A stretch of 56,997 bases of DNA from Alphaproteobacteria bacterium UBA998 (GCA_002291925.1 DBAY01000068.1:1-56997); one strand, 5' to 3'. Counted from the stretch's first letter, positions 36,390-44,266 are shown. Notes: generated by a model not told the origin, from the letters alone. Numbers and translations: made by a program.

Positions 36390-37249
36390 GGATGCAGCGC
36401 GGGCAGCCTCAGCCCGCCTTCGCCCGACCCCGGCGCGTGGCCGACGTCCAGCGCATAGAATGAGACCTGCCCCATCCCTCGGGCGCCTTGCGACTTGTTC
36501 AGGCCGAGATAGACGCCTGCCTTGAAATAAAGCGGGTGCCCCCGCCAGAACGCATTGATAGGGGAGCGGGAGACGTAGCGCTTGTTATCGGCCAGCACGG
36601 TCACCTCGAGCTGGTCACCGCGTGCCTCGATGCGGTAGGCGAAGACTTCACCCGGAGCCACGTCCGGCGACTGACCGTTTTCATCCGTGAGTTCAAACCG
36701 ATGCTCCTTGGTGTCTTCGCCGGACTTGTCATTCATGAAGTAGATGTCGTTATCCTGCCAGTAGAGCCGCACGAGCTCGTCATCCTCGCCGTGAATCTGT
36801 CCGATGACCATGCGACCCGGCGTGCCTTCCTCGGTCGTCGGCGCCTTGTCGATTTTCAGCGTCGCCGTCATCACGCCGCCTTCCGCCACCGTCCACGCGG
36901 CGTCGCGGCCATTCATCCGCTCGCGCAGCTCGGAGCGGGGATATTTGGAATTCTTCGTGGTCGGGCCATCGACCGGGGCACGGAACACCATCGCGCCATC
37001 ATTGGCATTGAAGAAATAGGGCGATTCAAAGCCCTTCAGCTTTTTCACCTCGAGCGCCTTGCCCTTCTTATCCGGGATGGGCAGCGTGATCTTCCAATCA
37101 GTGAGATCGAAACGGTCGGAATTGTAACCGCTGGCGGACGTATAGTTGGTGTCTTCGCGGTCGCCTGCCACATGCCAGGCCTTGTAGCACCCGCTCAGCA
37201 GCGCCAGCCCGAACATAACAAGAAGCATGCGTTTCACGAAAGCGCTCAC
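36386..37249 (-). CDS. Alginate lyase family 7 (PL7) lipoprotein inside the isc operon
   Basis: A 287-residue secreted polysaccharide lyase. The three hallmark PL7 motifs are present: YPRSELRE (residues 103-110), QIH (151-153) and YFKAGVY (241-247). These supply the catalytic Arg, Gln, His and Tyr that cleave alginate-like uronic acid polymers by beta-elimination. The N-terminus KRMLLVMFGLALLSGC is a lipoprotein signal with Cys21. The GTG start overlaps the iscA stop (GTGA) and the stop overlaps the hscB start (ATGA); internal starts (ATG at 37228) are possible. Coupling to iron-sulfur genes on both sides is unusual. The true substrate is unproven. Confidence 0.85.
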   Translation of the reverse strand: MSAFVKRMLLVMFGLALLSGCYKAWHVAGDREDTNYTSASGYNSDRFDLTDWKITLPIPDKKGKALEVKKLKGFESPYFFNANDGAMVFRAPVDGPTTKNSKYPRSELRERMNGRDAAWTVAEGGVMTATLKIDKAPTTEEGTPGRMVIGQIHGEDDELVRLYWQDNDIYFMNDKSGEDTKEHRFELTDENGQSPDVAPGEVFAYRIEARGDQLEVTVLADNKRYVSRSPINAFWRGHPLYFKAGVYLGLNKSQGARGMGQVSFYALDVGHAPGSGEGGLRLPALHP

Positions 37250-37578
37250 ACGTGGAAGGATTCGCCGCAGCCGCAGCGGCCTTTTTCATTGGGATTGACG
37301 AAGACAAAGCCGCTTTTCAGCTTCTCCTCGACATAATCCATCTGCGTGCCGATGAGGAACATGATGGCCTTGGGGTCAATCAGCACACGCACGCCCTTGT
37401 CCTCGATTACCTCGTCATACTTGCCGACCTCGTCGGCGTATTCGATGGTGTAGGACAACCCGGAGCACCCGCGCGTCTTCACGCCGACCTTGATGCCCGC
37501 CGTCGGCTTGCCACGCTGCGCAATCAGCGCCTGAATGCGCTGGGCGGCGTTATCAGAAATCTGGACGGGTGCGGGCAT
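37246..37578 (-). CDS. iscA: Iron-sulfur assembly protein IscA
   Basis: A 110-residue A-type carrier starting MPAPVQISDNAAQRIQALIA. The three conserved cysteines are in KTRGCSGLSYTIEY and in the C-terminal GRCGCGESFHV, where they bind iron or a [4Fe-4S]/[2Fe-2S] cluster. The domain LIDPKAIMFLIGTQMDYVEE is typical. A palindromic repeat of 67 bp separates it from iscU. Its TGA overlaps the next gene's GTG. Confidence 0.95.
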   Translation of the reverse strand: MPAPVQISDNAAQRIQALIAQRGKPTAGIKVGVKTRGCSGLSYTIEYADEVGKYDEVIEDKGVRVLIDPKAIMFLIGTQMDYVEEKLKSGFVFVNPNEKGRCGCGESFHV

Positions 37579-37589
37579 TTGTTTCGTTT

Positions 37590-37656
37590 CGTCATTCCCG
37601 CGAAAGCGGGAATCCAGAGGTTAGGTTTGAGAGATTCCCGCTTTCGCGGTAATGAC
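37590..37656. repeat. CGTCATTCCCGCG-type palindromic repeat between iscU and iscA
   Basis: CGTCATTCCCGCGAAAGCGG opens it, and ATTCCCGCTTTCGCGGTAAT plus GAC closes it. Each half also folds on itself. The loop contains GGTTAGGTTTGAG, like part of the 30-bp TTTTAG repeat. The same element lies inside tyrS at 45119-45185. Confidence 0.85.
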
Positions 37657-37663
37657 AGAACAA

Positions 37664-38092
37664 CTAAGCAGCCGACTCCTGCCGATGCGCTTCCAGCTCC
37701 TCCGGCGAGAGCAGGCCATGCTTGGTCTTATAGTCGCGCACGGCGGCCTTGATGGCATCCTCGGCCAAGATGGAGCAATGGATCTTCACCGGCGGCAGGC
37801 TGAGGTGCTGCGCGATTTCGCTGTTCTTGATCTGCACGGCCTCATCCACGGACTTGCCCTTCACCCACTCGGTGACGAGCGAACTGGACGCAATCGCCGA
37901 GCCGCACCCAAAGGTTTTAAACTTCGCGTCCTCGATAACGCCCTGCTCGTTCACTTTGATCTGCAGCTTCATCACGTCGCCGCACGCAGGCGCGCCCACG
38001 AGGCCGGTGCCGACATCTTCGGCATTCTTATCGAAAGAACCCACGTTGCGCGGGTTTTCGTAATGGTCGATCAGTTGGTCGGAGTATGCCAT
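37664..38092 (-). CDS. iscU: Fe-S cluster scaffold IscU
   Basis: A 142-residue scaffold starting MAYSDQLIDHYENPRNVGSF. The three cluster cysteines are in VGAPACGDVMKLQI, KTFGCGSAIASSSLVTEW and KIHCSILAEDAIKAAV. The HscA-recognition motif LPPVK precedes the third cysteine. It lies 10 bp after iscS, the usual pairing of sulfur donor and scaffold. Confidence 0.97.
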   Translation of the reverse strand: MAYSDQLIDHYENPRNVGSFDKNAEDVGTGLVGAPACGDVMKLQIKVNEQGVIEDAKFKTFGCGSAIASSSLVTEWVKGKSVDEAVQIKNSEIAQHLSLPPVKIHCSILAEDAIKAAVRDYKTKHGLLSPEELEAHRQESAA

Positions 38093-38102
38093 GTCAGTCC
38101 TC

Positions 38103-39350
38103 TCAGTGTGCTGCCCATTGAATGGAATTGATGTCGATGCCTTCCTGCGCCATTTCCCAGAGCGGGCTCATTTCGCGCAGGCGGTTGATACTTTTCGTCA
38201 CGGTCTCTATGGCGTAATCCACCTCTTCTTCCGTGGTGAAGCGGCCGAAGCCGAAGCGGATGGAGGTGTGCGCCAGATCCTCGCCAACGCCAATGGCGCG
38301 CAGCACGTAGGACGGCTCCAGCGATGCCGAGGTGCAGGCAGAGCCAGACGACACGGCGAGGTCCTTGATCGCCATGATCATCGACTCGCCCTCGATATAG
38401 GCGAAGCTGAGGTTCAGGTTGCCCGCCCAGCGATGCTCACGGTCGCCGTTCAGGAACACGTCCGGGATGTTCTTCGCTACAGCATTGTAGAACTTGTCGC
38501 TGAGATAGCGGATGCGGCTGGCTTCGGTGGCCATTTCCTCTTTCGCGATGCGCGCGGCTTCACCGAGGCCGACAACCATCGGTGTGGGGAGCGTGCCGGA
38601 ACGCATACCACGCTCCTGCCCGCCACCATTCATCAGCGCTTCCATCCGCACGCGCGGACGGCGGCGCACGTAGAGCGCGCCGATGCCTTTGGGCGCGTAA
38701 ATCTTGTGGCCGGAGATGCTGAGCAGGTCGATGTTCATCGCTTCAACGTCGATCGGAATCTTGCCGAAGGCCTGCGCCGCGTCGGTGTGGAAGTAAGCGC
38801 CCTTCTCGCGGCAGATCTTGCCAATCTCGGCAATCGGCTGGATGACGCCGATCTCGTTATTCACCATCATTACCGACACGACCGCCGTGCGCTCTGTAAT
38901 GGCAGCACGCAGCACCTCAAGGTCAACGAGACCGTTCTTCTGCACTGGCAGGTACGTCACCTCGAACCCTTCGCGCTCCAAATGGCGGCAGGAATCGAGC
39001 ACGCATTTATGCTCGGTGACGACGGTGACGACGTGATTCTTCTTTTCCTTGTGAAAACGCGCCACGCCCTTGATGGCCATGTTATTGGACTCGGTCGCGC
39101 CGGAGGTGAAGATAATTTCCTTCGCGGAGGCGCCAATCAGGCTGGCCACCTGCTCACGCGCGATTTCGATGGCCTCCTCGGCCTCCCAGCCAAACGCATG
39201 GCTGCGCGAATGCGGATTGCCGAATTTCTGGGTGAAATAGGGCAACATCGCCTCAACCACGCGCGGATCGGTCGGCGTGGTGGACTGATAGTCGAGATAG
39301 ATCGGCAGAGGCATCGTCTTCTCGATCGGCTTGGCAGAGAGCGCGGTCAT
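38103..39350 (-). CDS. iscS: Cysteine desulfurase IscS
   Basis: A 415-residue PLP enzyme that moves sulfur from cysteine to IscU. It starts with a short extension before MPLPIYLDYQSTTPTDPRVV. The PLP lysine is in SISGHKIYAPKGIGALYV and the active cysteine in SSGSACTSASLEPSYVLRAI. A start at 39314 is possible. An IscR-like operator and a sigma-70-type promoter lie in the 130-bp gap upstream, so iscS-iscU and downstream genes can be transcribed apart from cysE-iscR-nifS. Confidence 0.96.
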   Translation of the reverse strand: MTALSAKPIEKTMPLPIYLDYQSTTPTDPRVVEAMLPYFTQKFGNPHSRSHAFGWEAEEAIEIAREQVASLIGASAKEIIFTSGATESNNMAIKGVARFHKEKKNHVVTVVTEHKCVLDSCRHLEREGFEVTYLPVQKNGLVDLEVLRAAITERTAVVSVMMVNNEIGVIQPIAEIGKICREKGAYFHTDAAQAFGKIPIDVEAMNIDLLSISGHKIYAPKGIGALYVRRRPRVRMEALMNGGGQERGMRSGTLPTPMVVGLGEAARIAKEEMATEASRIRYLSDKFYNAVAKNIPDVFLNGDREHRWAGNLNLSFAYIEGESMIMAIKDLAVSSGSACTSASLEPSYVLRAIGVGEDLAHTSIRFGFGRFTTEEEVDYAIETVTKSINRLREMSPLWEMAQEGIDINSIQWAAH

Positions 39351-39422
39351 ATTTTCTACGGATTTCGTTAATCTACTTCTATGCGGGCTTATATGGAAGA
39401 ATCCTGCCCCATTTGCAAGGAG

Positions 39423-39451
39423 AGAATAGAGTATCCGAGTATTTTTATCAA
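39423..39451 (-). promoter_or_regulatory. Internal promoter of the isc operon, before iscS
   Basis: On the minus strand TTGATA (39451-39446) is followed after exactly 17 bases by TATTCT (39428-39423). This gives a start near 39415, about 65 bases before the iscS ATG. The -35 box matches consensus at 5 of 6 positions and the -10 at 4 of 6. Confidence 0.55.
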
Positions 39452-39455
39452 GTAT
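39431..39455 (-). promoter_or_regulatory. Candidate type 1 IscR binding site
   Basis: The 25 bp reading ATACTTGATAAAAATACTCG plus GATAC agree at about 20 positions with the E. coli type 1 IscR consensus as I recall it (ATASYYGACTRWWWYAGTCR plus RSTAT). The site covers the -35 box and spacer of the iscS promoter, the right place for repression by cluster-loaded IscR. The iscR gene is 1.3 kb upstream in the same operon. Confidence 0.55.
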
Positions 39456-39480
39456 TTTCGAGGGCGTTTTTAGCAGGATT

Positions 39481-40623
39481 TTACGCCGTCTGCTTCAGCC
39501 CCACACGCTGGCGGAGCGCCAGCCAGGATTCCGCAAATGCGTGGAGGTCCCCCTCCTGCGTTGCCCATCCGCCGCTGACACGGACAACTTCCCCGGAAGC
39601 AGCCTCGTCCAGCCCCATGGCGCGCATGACGGCGGAGGGCTCAATGCGGCCCGAGGAGCAGGCCGACCCGGCACTGACGGCGATTTTCGCGAGGTCGAAA
39701 TGCATGAGCTGGGTTTCCGCCTTCATCCCCGGCATGCGCAGCGTCGTGGTATTGGGCAGGCGGGGCGCCCCCTGCCCGACGATCTCCGCCCCCGACTCCT
39801 GCAGGCGCGCCTCCAACGCATTCAGCCAGCCGCGCAGGCGGGGTTGCCAGTGATGGGAAGGCGGCGGGGCAAACTCCACCGGAATTTCGGCCTTGGAGAG
39901 CTCCAGCGCCTTGGCCCATCCGGCCAGCGCGGCGACGTTTTCCGTGCCGGCGCGGCGGTTGAGTTCCTGGCCGCCGCCGGTTATCTGCGGCAGCGTGACG
40001 CTGCCCTGGCGCACCACCAGCGCGGCCGCCCCAACCGGGCCGCCCATTTTATGCGCGGCGAGCGTCATGAAATCGACGCCGAACAACCCCGCATCCACTG
40101 GAATCTTGCCCAGCCCTTGCACCGCGTCGCAATGCACCTTGATCCCCAGCGGGCGGCAGAGTTCCACCACCTCGCGCACCGGCTGGATGACACCCGTCTC
40201 GTTATTGGCGAGCATCACGGATACCAGCGCCGGGCCTGCGCCGCCTTTCAGCAGGTCGGCCAGCGCCGCCACATCCAGCTCGCCCTGCGGCGTCACCGGC
40301 AGGCGGCAGGCGTGCGGCACCGTCTTCAGCACCGAGGCATGCTCAATGGCCGAAACCCACACCTCCAGCCCCGCAAAGCTGCGCAGCACGAGGTTGTTGG
40401 CTTCCGTACCACTGCCGGTGAAAACAATTTCCTGTGGGAAGCAGCTCACGAAATCCGCCAGCCCTGCCCGCGTGTCCTCGACGATCTTCTTCGCCTCGCG
40501 GCCAAACTTGTGGATGGAAGATGGGTTGGAAGGCCTGCTTAGCACTTCGGCCATCACCTGCACCACCTCCGGTCGCAGCGGAGCGGTGGCGTTGTAATCG
40601 AGATAGACAGGGGATTTGTTCAT
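39481..40623 (-). CDS. Second cysteine desulfurase (NifS-like)
   Basis: A 380-residue PLP enzyme starting MNKSPVYLDYNATAPLRPEV. The PLP lysine is in FMTLAAHKMGGPVGAAALVV and the active cysteine in SAGSACSSGRIEPSAVMRAM. It is shorter and clearly diverged from IscS next to it. A tandem NifS-like/IscS pair in the isc operon is a pattern I know from Rickettsiales. I took 40623 as start; the open frame before it is translated repeat sequence. Whether it feeds IscU or another acceptor is unknown. Confidence 0.9.
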   Translation of the reverse strand: MNKSPVYLDYNATAPLRPEVVQVMAEVLSRPSNPSSIHKFGREAKKIVEDTRAGLADFVSCFPQEIVFTGSGTEANNLVLRSFAGLEVWVSAIEHASVLKTVPHACRLPVTPQGELDVAALADLLKGGAGPALVSVMLANNETGVIQPVREVVELCRPLGIKVHCDAVQGLGKIPVDAGLFGVDFMTLAAHKMGGPVGAAALVVRQGSVTLPQITGGGQELNRRAGTENVAALAGWAKALELSKAEIPVEFAPPPSHHWQPRLRGWLNALEARLQESGAEIVGQGAPRLPNTTTLRMPGMKAETQLMHFDLAKIAVSAGSACSSGRIEPSAVMRAMGLDEAASGEVVRVSGGWATQEGDLHAFAESWLALRQRVGLKQTA

Positions 40624-40639
40624 ATGCTGTATCTGATTT

Positions 40640-40769
40640 CGTCCTTGCCCGAATTTGCCCGGCAAATTCTAGGGCAATCCAGTGGGCGCTAGCCGCGCTC
40701 TTTTGCTGTTTTGTCTTGCGCTGGATTCCCGGTTTGCGCTCGGCTACGCCTCGCTTGCCGAGAATGACG
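40640..40769. repeat. Palindromic repeat between iscR and nifS (cloverleaf type)
   Basis: The ends are CGTCCTTGCCC and GCCGAGAATGACG. Internal hairpins include GAATTTGCCCGGCAAATTC, and the CCAGTGGGCGC/GCGCTGGATT stretches pair. The plan matches the flgF-flgG repeat at 5315-5418. Confidence 0.75.
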
Positions 40770-40777
40770 CAAAATGC

Positions 40778-41251
40778 TTAATGCTCCACCATCCCCAGCT
40801 CCGGCACCATAATCTGCGGGCCGGTCAGGGGGAATTTCTGGCGCAGGCGCTTGTCGCAGATATCCTCCAGCGAGATGGAGCGCAGATAATTATAAATCTG
40901 CGCGCCCAGGCCTTCCCAGAGGTCATGCGTCAGGCAGCGTGTCTTCGGCTTCATGCAGCCGGAGGGGCCGCTGTCGCAGCGGGTCATCTTGATCGGCTCC
41001 TCCGCTGCCATGATGATGTCCGACACCCACGTCTCCGAGGCCGGGCGCAGCAGCAGGTAGCCGCCGCCGGGGCCGCGTACCGACTTTACCAGCCCGCTCT
41101 TGCGCAGCTTGGCGAAAATCTGCTCGAGGTAGGCCAGCGGAATCTCCTGCCGGTCGGAAATCTCGGCGAGCGTCACGGGCTTTCCATGGCCGCTCGAGGC
41201 CAGATCCACCATCGCCATGACCGCATAGCGGCCTTTCGTGCTGAGCATCAT
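40778..41251 (-). CDS. iscR: Rrf2-family Fe-S sensing regulator IscR
   Basis: A 157-residue winged-helix repressor starting MMLSTKGRYAVMAMVDLASS. The DNA-binding helix lies in EISDRQEIPLAYLEQIFAKL, and KSVRGPGGGYLLLRPA is the Rrf2 wing. Three cluster cysteines follow in TRCDSGPSGCMKPKTRCLTH, with the nearby His as the usual fourth ligand. The start overlaps the cysE stop (ATGATG, with TGA shared), so the two are translationally coupled. It probably regulates this operon through the site at 39431-39455. Confidence 0.95.
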   Translation of the reverse strand: MMLSTKGRYAVMAMVDLASSGHGKPVTLAEISDRQEIPLAYLEQIFAKLRKSGLVKSVRGPGGGYLLLRPASETWVSDIIMAAEEPIKMTRCDSGPSGCMKPKTRCLTHDLWEGLGAQIYNYLRSISLEDICDKRLRQKFPLTGPQIMVPELGMVEH

Positions 41252-41979
41252 TGGCGTGCCTCCCATCCGGTTGCGGTGCCTTCCGCGTCATTGGCCATGG
41301 CGCTGGCATCGTTCAGCGCCGTCACTTCCGAACGCAGCGCGGCGATTTCCTGCCGCATCCGGTTCAGCTCCCGCTGCAGCGGGTCAGCATTTTCCTCATC
41401 GCAGGGCGTGCCGTAAGCCGCGAAAGTCTGTTCCGCCAATTCGGCTGCCGCGGCGGCCTCACGCAGCACCGCCACCGGACGCGCCGGAACGCCCACCACA
41501 GTGACGCCCGCCGGGACATCCTTCACCACCACCGCATTGGAGCCGATGCGCGCGCCATTGCCGATGAAGATCGGCCCCAGCAGCTGCGCGCCCGCGCCGA
41601 TAATGACATCATGGCCCACTTGCGGATGGCGGATTTCGCGCTTCAGCGAGGTGCCGCCCAGCGTCACGTCGTGATAAATCGTCACGCGGTCGCCGATGCG
41701 GGCCGTCTCGCCGATCACTACGCCCATGCCGTGGTCAATCACCAATTGCCGACCAATGCGCGCCGAAGGGTGGATTTCAATGCCGGTCAGAAACCGCGAA
41801 AAGCTCGCCAGGAGCCGCGCGGCGAGCCGGAAACCGTGACCAATCAGCCAGTGCGAGGCACGGTGCAGTACCAGCGCGTGAAAGCCCGGATAGCACAGCA
41901 CCACCTCCAGCCGGCTGCGCGCGGCGGGGTCGCGGTCAAGAAACCCCTGCAAATCTTCTTTGATGCGCTCCCACGCCAT
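41248..41979 (-). CDS. cysE: Serine O-acetyltransferase CysE
   Basis: A 243-residue enzyme making O-acetylserine, the direct precursor of cysteine. It starts MAWERIKEDLQGFLDRDPAA. The N-terminal helical domain leads to a left-handed beta helix of hexapeptide repeats, with the catalytic His regions IDHGMGVVIGETARIG and IYHDVTLGG. I chose 41979 because CAGGAG lies 10 bases upstream and homologues begin there; a longer frame to 42018 exists. It heads the iron-sulfur operon, linking cysteine supply to the two desulfurases. Confidence 0.93.
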   Translation of the reverse strand: MAWERIKEDLQGFLDRDPAARSRLEVVLCYPGFHALVLHRASHWLIGHGFRLAARLLASFSRFLTGIEIHPSARIGRQLVIDHGMGVVIGETARIGDRVTIYHDVTLGGTSLKREIRHPQVGHDVIIGAGAQLLGPIFIGNGARIGSNAVVVKDVPAGVTVVGVPARPVAVLREAAAAAELAEQTFAAYGTPCDEENADPLQRELNRMRQEIAALRSEVTALNDASAMANDAEGTATGWEARQ

Positions 41980-42044
41980 GCCGTATGGACTCCTGATGTC
42001 CTGCTCGCACAGAACCATTGCAAAAATGGCCCCGCTATATTAAT

Positions 42045-42079
42045 GAATCCTGCCTGTGTAAACAGGATTCGCGCCTGTT
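42045..42079. promoter_or_regulatory. Overlapping inverted repeats in the cysE leader
   Basis: GAATCCTG (42045-42052) pairs with CAGGATTC (42063-42070), CCTGT (42053-42057) with ACAGG (42062-42066), and AACAGG (42061-42066) with CCTGTT (42074-42079). The first and third hairpins share bases and exclude one another. It lies about 70-100 bp before the cysE ATG. It could be an operator or a switching leader; no known riboswitch is recognised. Confidence 0.35.
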
Positions 42080-42100
42080 TGCGAGTGATTCTCAACCGGA

Positions 42101-42132
42101 TTGACCGTAGAGTAGTCTAGCAGTTACGTCAA
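42101..42132. promoter_or_regulatory. Candidate divergent promoter region, cysE / hydrolase
   Basis: TTGAC (42101-42105) and GTCAA (42128-42132) form an inverted pair, so each strand has a TTGAC -35 box. On the plus strand TTGACC-N17-TTACGT could serve the hydrolase. On the minus strand TTGACG-N17-TACGGT could serve cysE. The -10 boxes are weak. Confidence 0.3.
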
Positions 42133-42205
42133 CTTAAGTCACGGACGACGGCCCGCCAAGCCCTGCCAAACGCTTATTTTTTCCACGCCAGAGAAAGAAC
42201 ACCTG

Positions 42206-42913
42206 ATGCCTGAGATCATCTTTACCGGCCCGGAAGGACGCCTCGAGGGGCGCTACCACCACAACGAGAACCCGACCTCGCCGGTGGCCATCGTGCTGCA
42301 CCCGCACCCGCTTTACGGCGGCACGATGAATAACAAGATCGTATACCGCACCTATCAGGCCTTCGCGAAGAACGGCTTTTCGGTGCTGCGCTTCAACTTC
42401 CGCGGGGTGGGCCGCTCGCTCGGCCATTTCGACGAGGGCATTGGCGAGCTTTCCGACGCCGCCTCCGCCATGGACTGGATTCAGGCCCAGAACCCCGAAG
42501 CCTCCACCTGCTGGATCGGCGGCTTCTCCTTCGGCTCGTGGATCGCGCTGCAATTGCTGATGCGCCGCCCGGAAATCGAGGGTTTCGTGGCTGTTTCTCC
42601 GCCCGCGACCAAGTATGACTTCTCCTTCCTCTCCCCCTGCCCCGCCCCCGGCATCATCCTGCAGGGCGACAAGGACGACATTGTGAAGGAAGAAGACGTC
42701 TCGCGCCTGGCCGAGAAAATCCGCGGCCAGAATTACGCGCAGGTGAAATACCAACTGTTCGGCGGGGCGGACCATTACTTCCGCAACAGCCTCGACGAGC
42801 TGGAAACCACGATGACGGACTATATCGCCGATCGCATGCGCGCCTTCGAAGAAGCCCGCCGCGCTATGCCCAGCCGCAAGCGCCGCCAATTGCCGCGGGA
42901 TTCGCGTCCCTGA
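42206..42913 (+). CDS. Alpha/beta hydrolase (dienelactone-hydrolase-like, short)
   Basis: A 235-residue cytosolic hydrolase. The fold starts with VAIVLHPHPLYGGTMNNKIV (oxyanion region HPHP-x-x-GG). The nucleophile serine is in CWIGGFSFGSWIALQL, the acid in ILQGDKDDIVKEED and the histidine in FGGADHYFRNS. Proteins of this set are usually annotated only as alpha/beta hydrolases; the substrate is unknown. It is divergent from cysE. A CCCTCCCC-class repeat starts directly after its TGA. Confidence 0.85.
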   Translation: MPEIIFTGPEGRLEGRYHHNENPTSPVAIVLHPHPLYGGTMNNKIVYRTYQAFAKNGFSVLRFNFRGVGRSLGHFDEGIGELSDAASAMDWIQAQNPEASTCWIGGFSFGSWIALQLLMRRPEIEGFVAVSPPATKYDFSFLSPCPAPGIILQGDKDDIVKEEDVSRLAEKIRGQNYAQVKYQLFGGADHYFRNSLDELETTMTDYIADRMRAFEEARRAMPSRKRRQLPRDSRP

Positions 42914-43026
42914 ACCTTCTCCCCCACGGGGAGAAGGTGGCTCCGCAGGAGCCGGATGAGGGGGAACGCCGCAGGCGTATTGATAATGCCCCCCCTCACC
43001 CTTCCCTCCCCCCGTGGGGGAGAGGG
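42914..43026. repeat. CCCTCCCC-class palindromic repeat between hydrolase and anmK
   Basis: It begins with a perfect hairpin (ACCTTCTCCCC at 42914-42924 pairing with GGGGAGAAGGT at 42928-42938) and ends with CCCTCCCCCCGTGGGGGAGA plus GGG. The inner GAGCCGGATGAGGGGGAACG pairs loosely with the CCCCCCTCACCC side. It is between convergent genes and begins one base after the stop codon. Confidence 0.75.
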
Positions 43027-43036
43027 TTTCTCTGAC

Positions 43037-44266
43037 CTACGCCCCGTAAAACGCTCCACCCGTCACCGCACGGCTGACACCCGTCGTCTCCGGCGTCGAG
43101 ATGGGCAGCCCGCGCAGCATCCGCACCGCAAGAAACGCGAACGCTTCCGCCTCCAGCGAATCCCCATTCCAGCCCACCGCTTCCACCGGCTCCACAGGCG
43201 CATTGAGGGCGCGACGCAGGGCTTCCATGACGACCGGGTTATGCCGCCCGCCGCCGCAGACGAGCCAGGCATTCGGCACCTCCGGCAGCCATTGCACCGA
43301 CTGTGCCACCGCCACCACGGTAAAGGCGGCCAGTGTCGCCGCCCCATCCTCGGGCGTCAGATGCGCGACGGGTTCCAGCGTGAAATCATGACGATCGAGC
43401 GATTTCGGCGGCGGCGTGGTGAAGAACGGATGCGCGAGGTAGGCCTCCAGCGCCGCCTCATCCACCCGGCCCGCCGCGGCGAGCTGGCCGTGCTCATCGA
43501 ATTCCCAGCCCATTTTCACGCGCACCCAGTCATTTAGCAGCGCGTTGCCGGGGCCGCAATCCATCGCGTAGACGGTGGGCATGGGCAGGGATGTCATCTC
43601 CCCCGTCGCCACTTGTTGCGGCTCCACGCACAGCGTCACATTGCTGATGCCGCCGATGTTGAGGACGGCGAGGGAGTACATTCCCTCTCCCCCCGGGAGA
43701 GGGCGGGGGGTGAGGGTTGTTTCCAACTGCGAGGTCTCATTGGGTGACGCCACCGCTCCCTCACCCAACCCTCTCCCAAAGGGAGAGGGCTTCAAGGAGG
43801 CCACCAGCGCGGCGTGATAGAGCGGCACCAGCGGCGCGCCCTGCCCGCCAGCTGCCACGTCGCGACGGCGGAAGTCTGCCACCACGGCGATGCCCGTCTT
43901 CTCCGCCAGCCACGCGCCATTGCCGATCTGCCAGGTGATGCCCTCCGCCGGGCGGTGCACGATGGTCTGGCCGTGAAAGCCGATGCAGCCAATTTCCGCC
44001 GCCGTTTTCCCGGCCTCCGCCAGCAGGCGCTCCACCAGCGGCACCTGCGCCTCGGTAAAGCGCTTCTCGATGGCGAGCCAGTCTGCCCCGCTGCCGCGCA
44101 TCAGACCGCGCAGATCGTTAGCCAACCCGTCCGGCATCGGCAGCGTGACGCGGGGGCCGAACTCCCGCACGCGTTCACCATCCGTGCGGATCAGCGCCCC
44201 GTCCAGCCCATCCAGCGACGTGCCGCTCATCAGCCCGATGGCCCAGACCGCGTTATGCTCGCTCAT
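43037..44266 (-). CDS. anmK: Anhydro-N-acetylmuramic acid kinase with in-frame repeat insertion
   Basis: A 409-residue kinase that hydrolyses and phosphorylates 1,6-anhydroMurNAc in peptidoglycan recycling. Landmarks: AIGLMSGTSLDGLDGALIRT (phosphate-binding start), GCIGFHGQTIVHRPAEGITW, DFRRRDVAAGGQGAPLVPLY, VYAMDCGPGNALLNDWV and WLVCGGGRHNPVVMEALRRA. Residues about 159-196 (PSPFGRGLGEGAV to TLTPRPLPGGEG) do not belong to the family and are translated from a palindromic repeat. Without them the protein is about 372 residues, the normal size. The insertion keeps the frame and lies before LAVLNIGGISNVTLC, probably in a surface loop. It is divergent from tyrS. Confidence 0.93.
   Translation of the reverse strand: MSEHNAVWAIGLMSGTSLDGLDGALIRTDGERVREFGPRVTLPMPDGLANDLRGLMRGSGADWLAIEKRFTEAQVPLVERLLAEAGKTAAEIGCIGFHGQTIVHRPAEGITWQIGNGAWLAEKTGIAVVADFRRRDVAAGGQGAPLVPLYHAALVASLKPSPFGRGLGEGAVASPNETSQLETTLTPRPLPGGEGMYSLAVLNIGGISNVTLCVEPQQVATGEMTSLPMPTVYAMDCGPGNALLNDWVRVKMGWEFDEHGQLAAAGRVDEAALEAYLAHPFFTTPPPKSLDRHDFTLEPVAHLTPEDGAATLAAFTVVAVAQSVQWLPEVPNAWLVCGGGRHNPVVMEALRRALNAPVEPVEAVGWNGDSLEAEAFAFLAVRMLRGLPISTPETTGVSRAVTGGAFYGA
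43681..43790 (-). repeat. Palindromic repeat inserted in frame in anmK
   Basis: Two perfect hairpins (CCCTCTCCC at 43683-43691 with GGGAGAGGG at 43695-43703; 43769-43777 with 43781-43789) are joined by GGGGGGTGAGGGTTG pairing with CCCTCACCCAACC. It has the same length, order and sense-strand sequence as the tyrS element at 44706-44815, with a variable centre. Confidence 0.9.
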
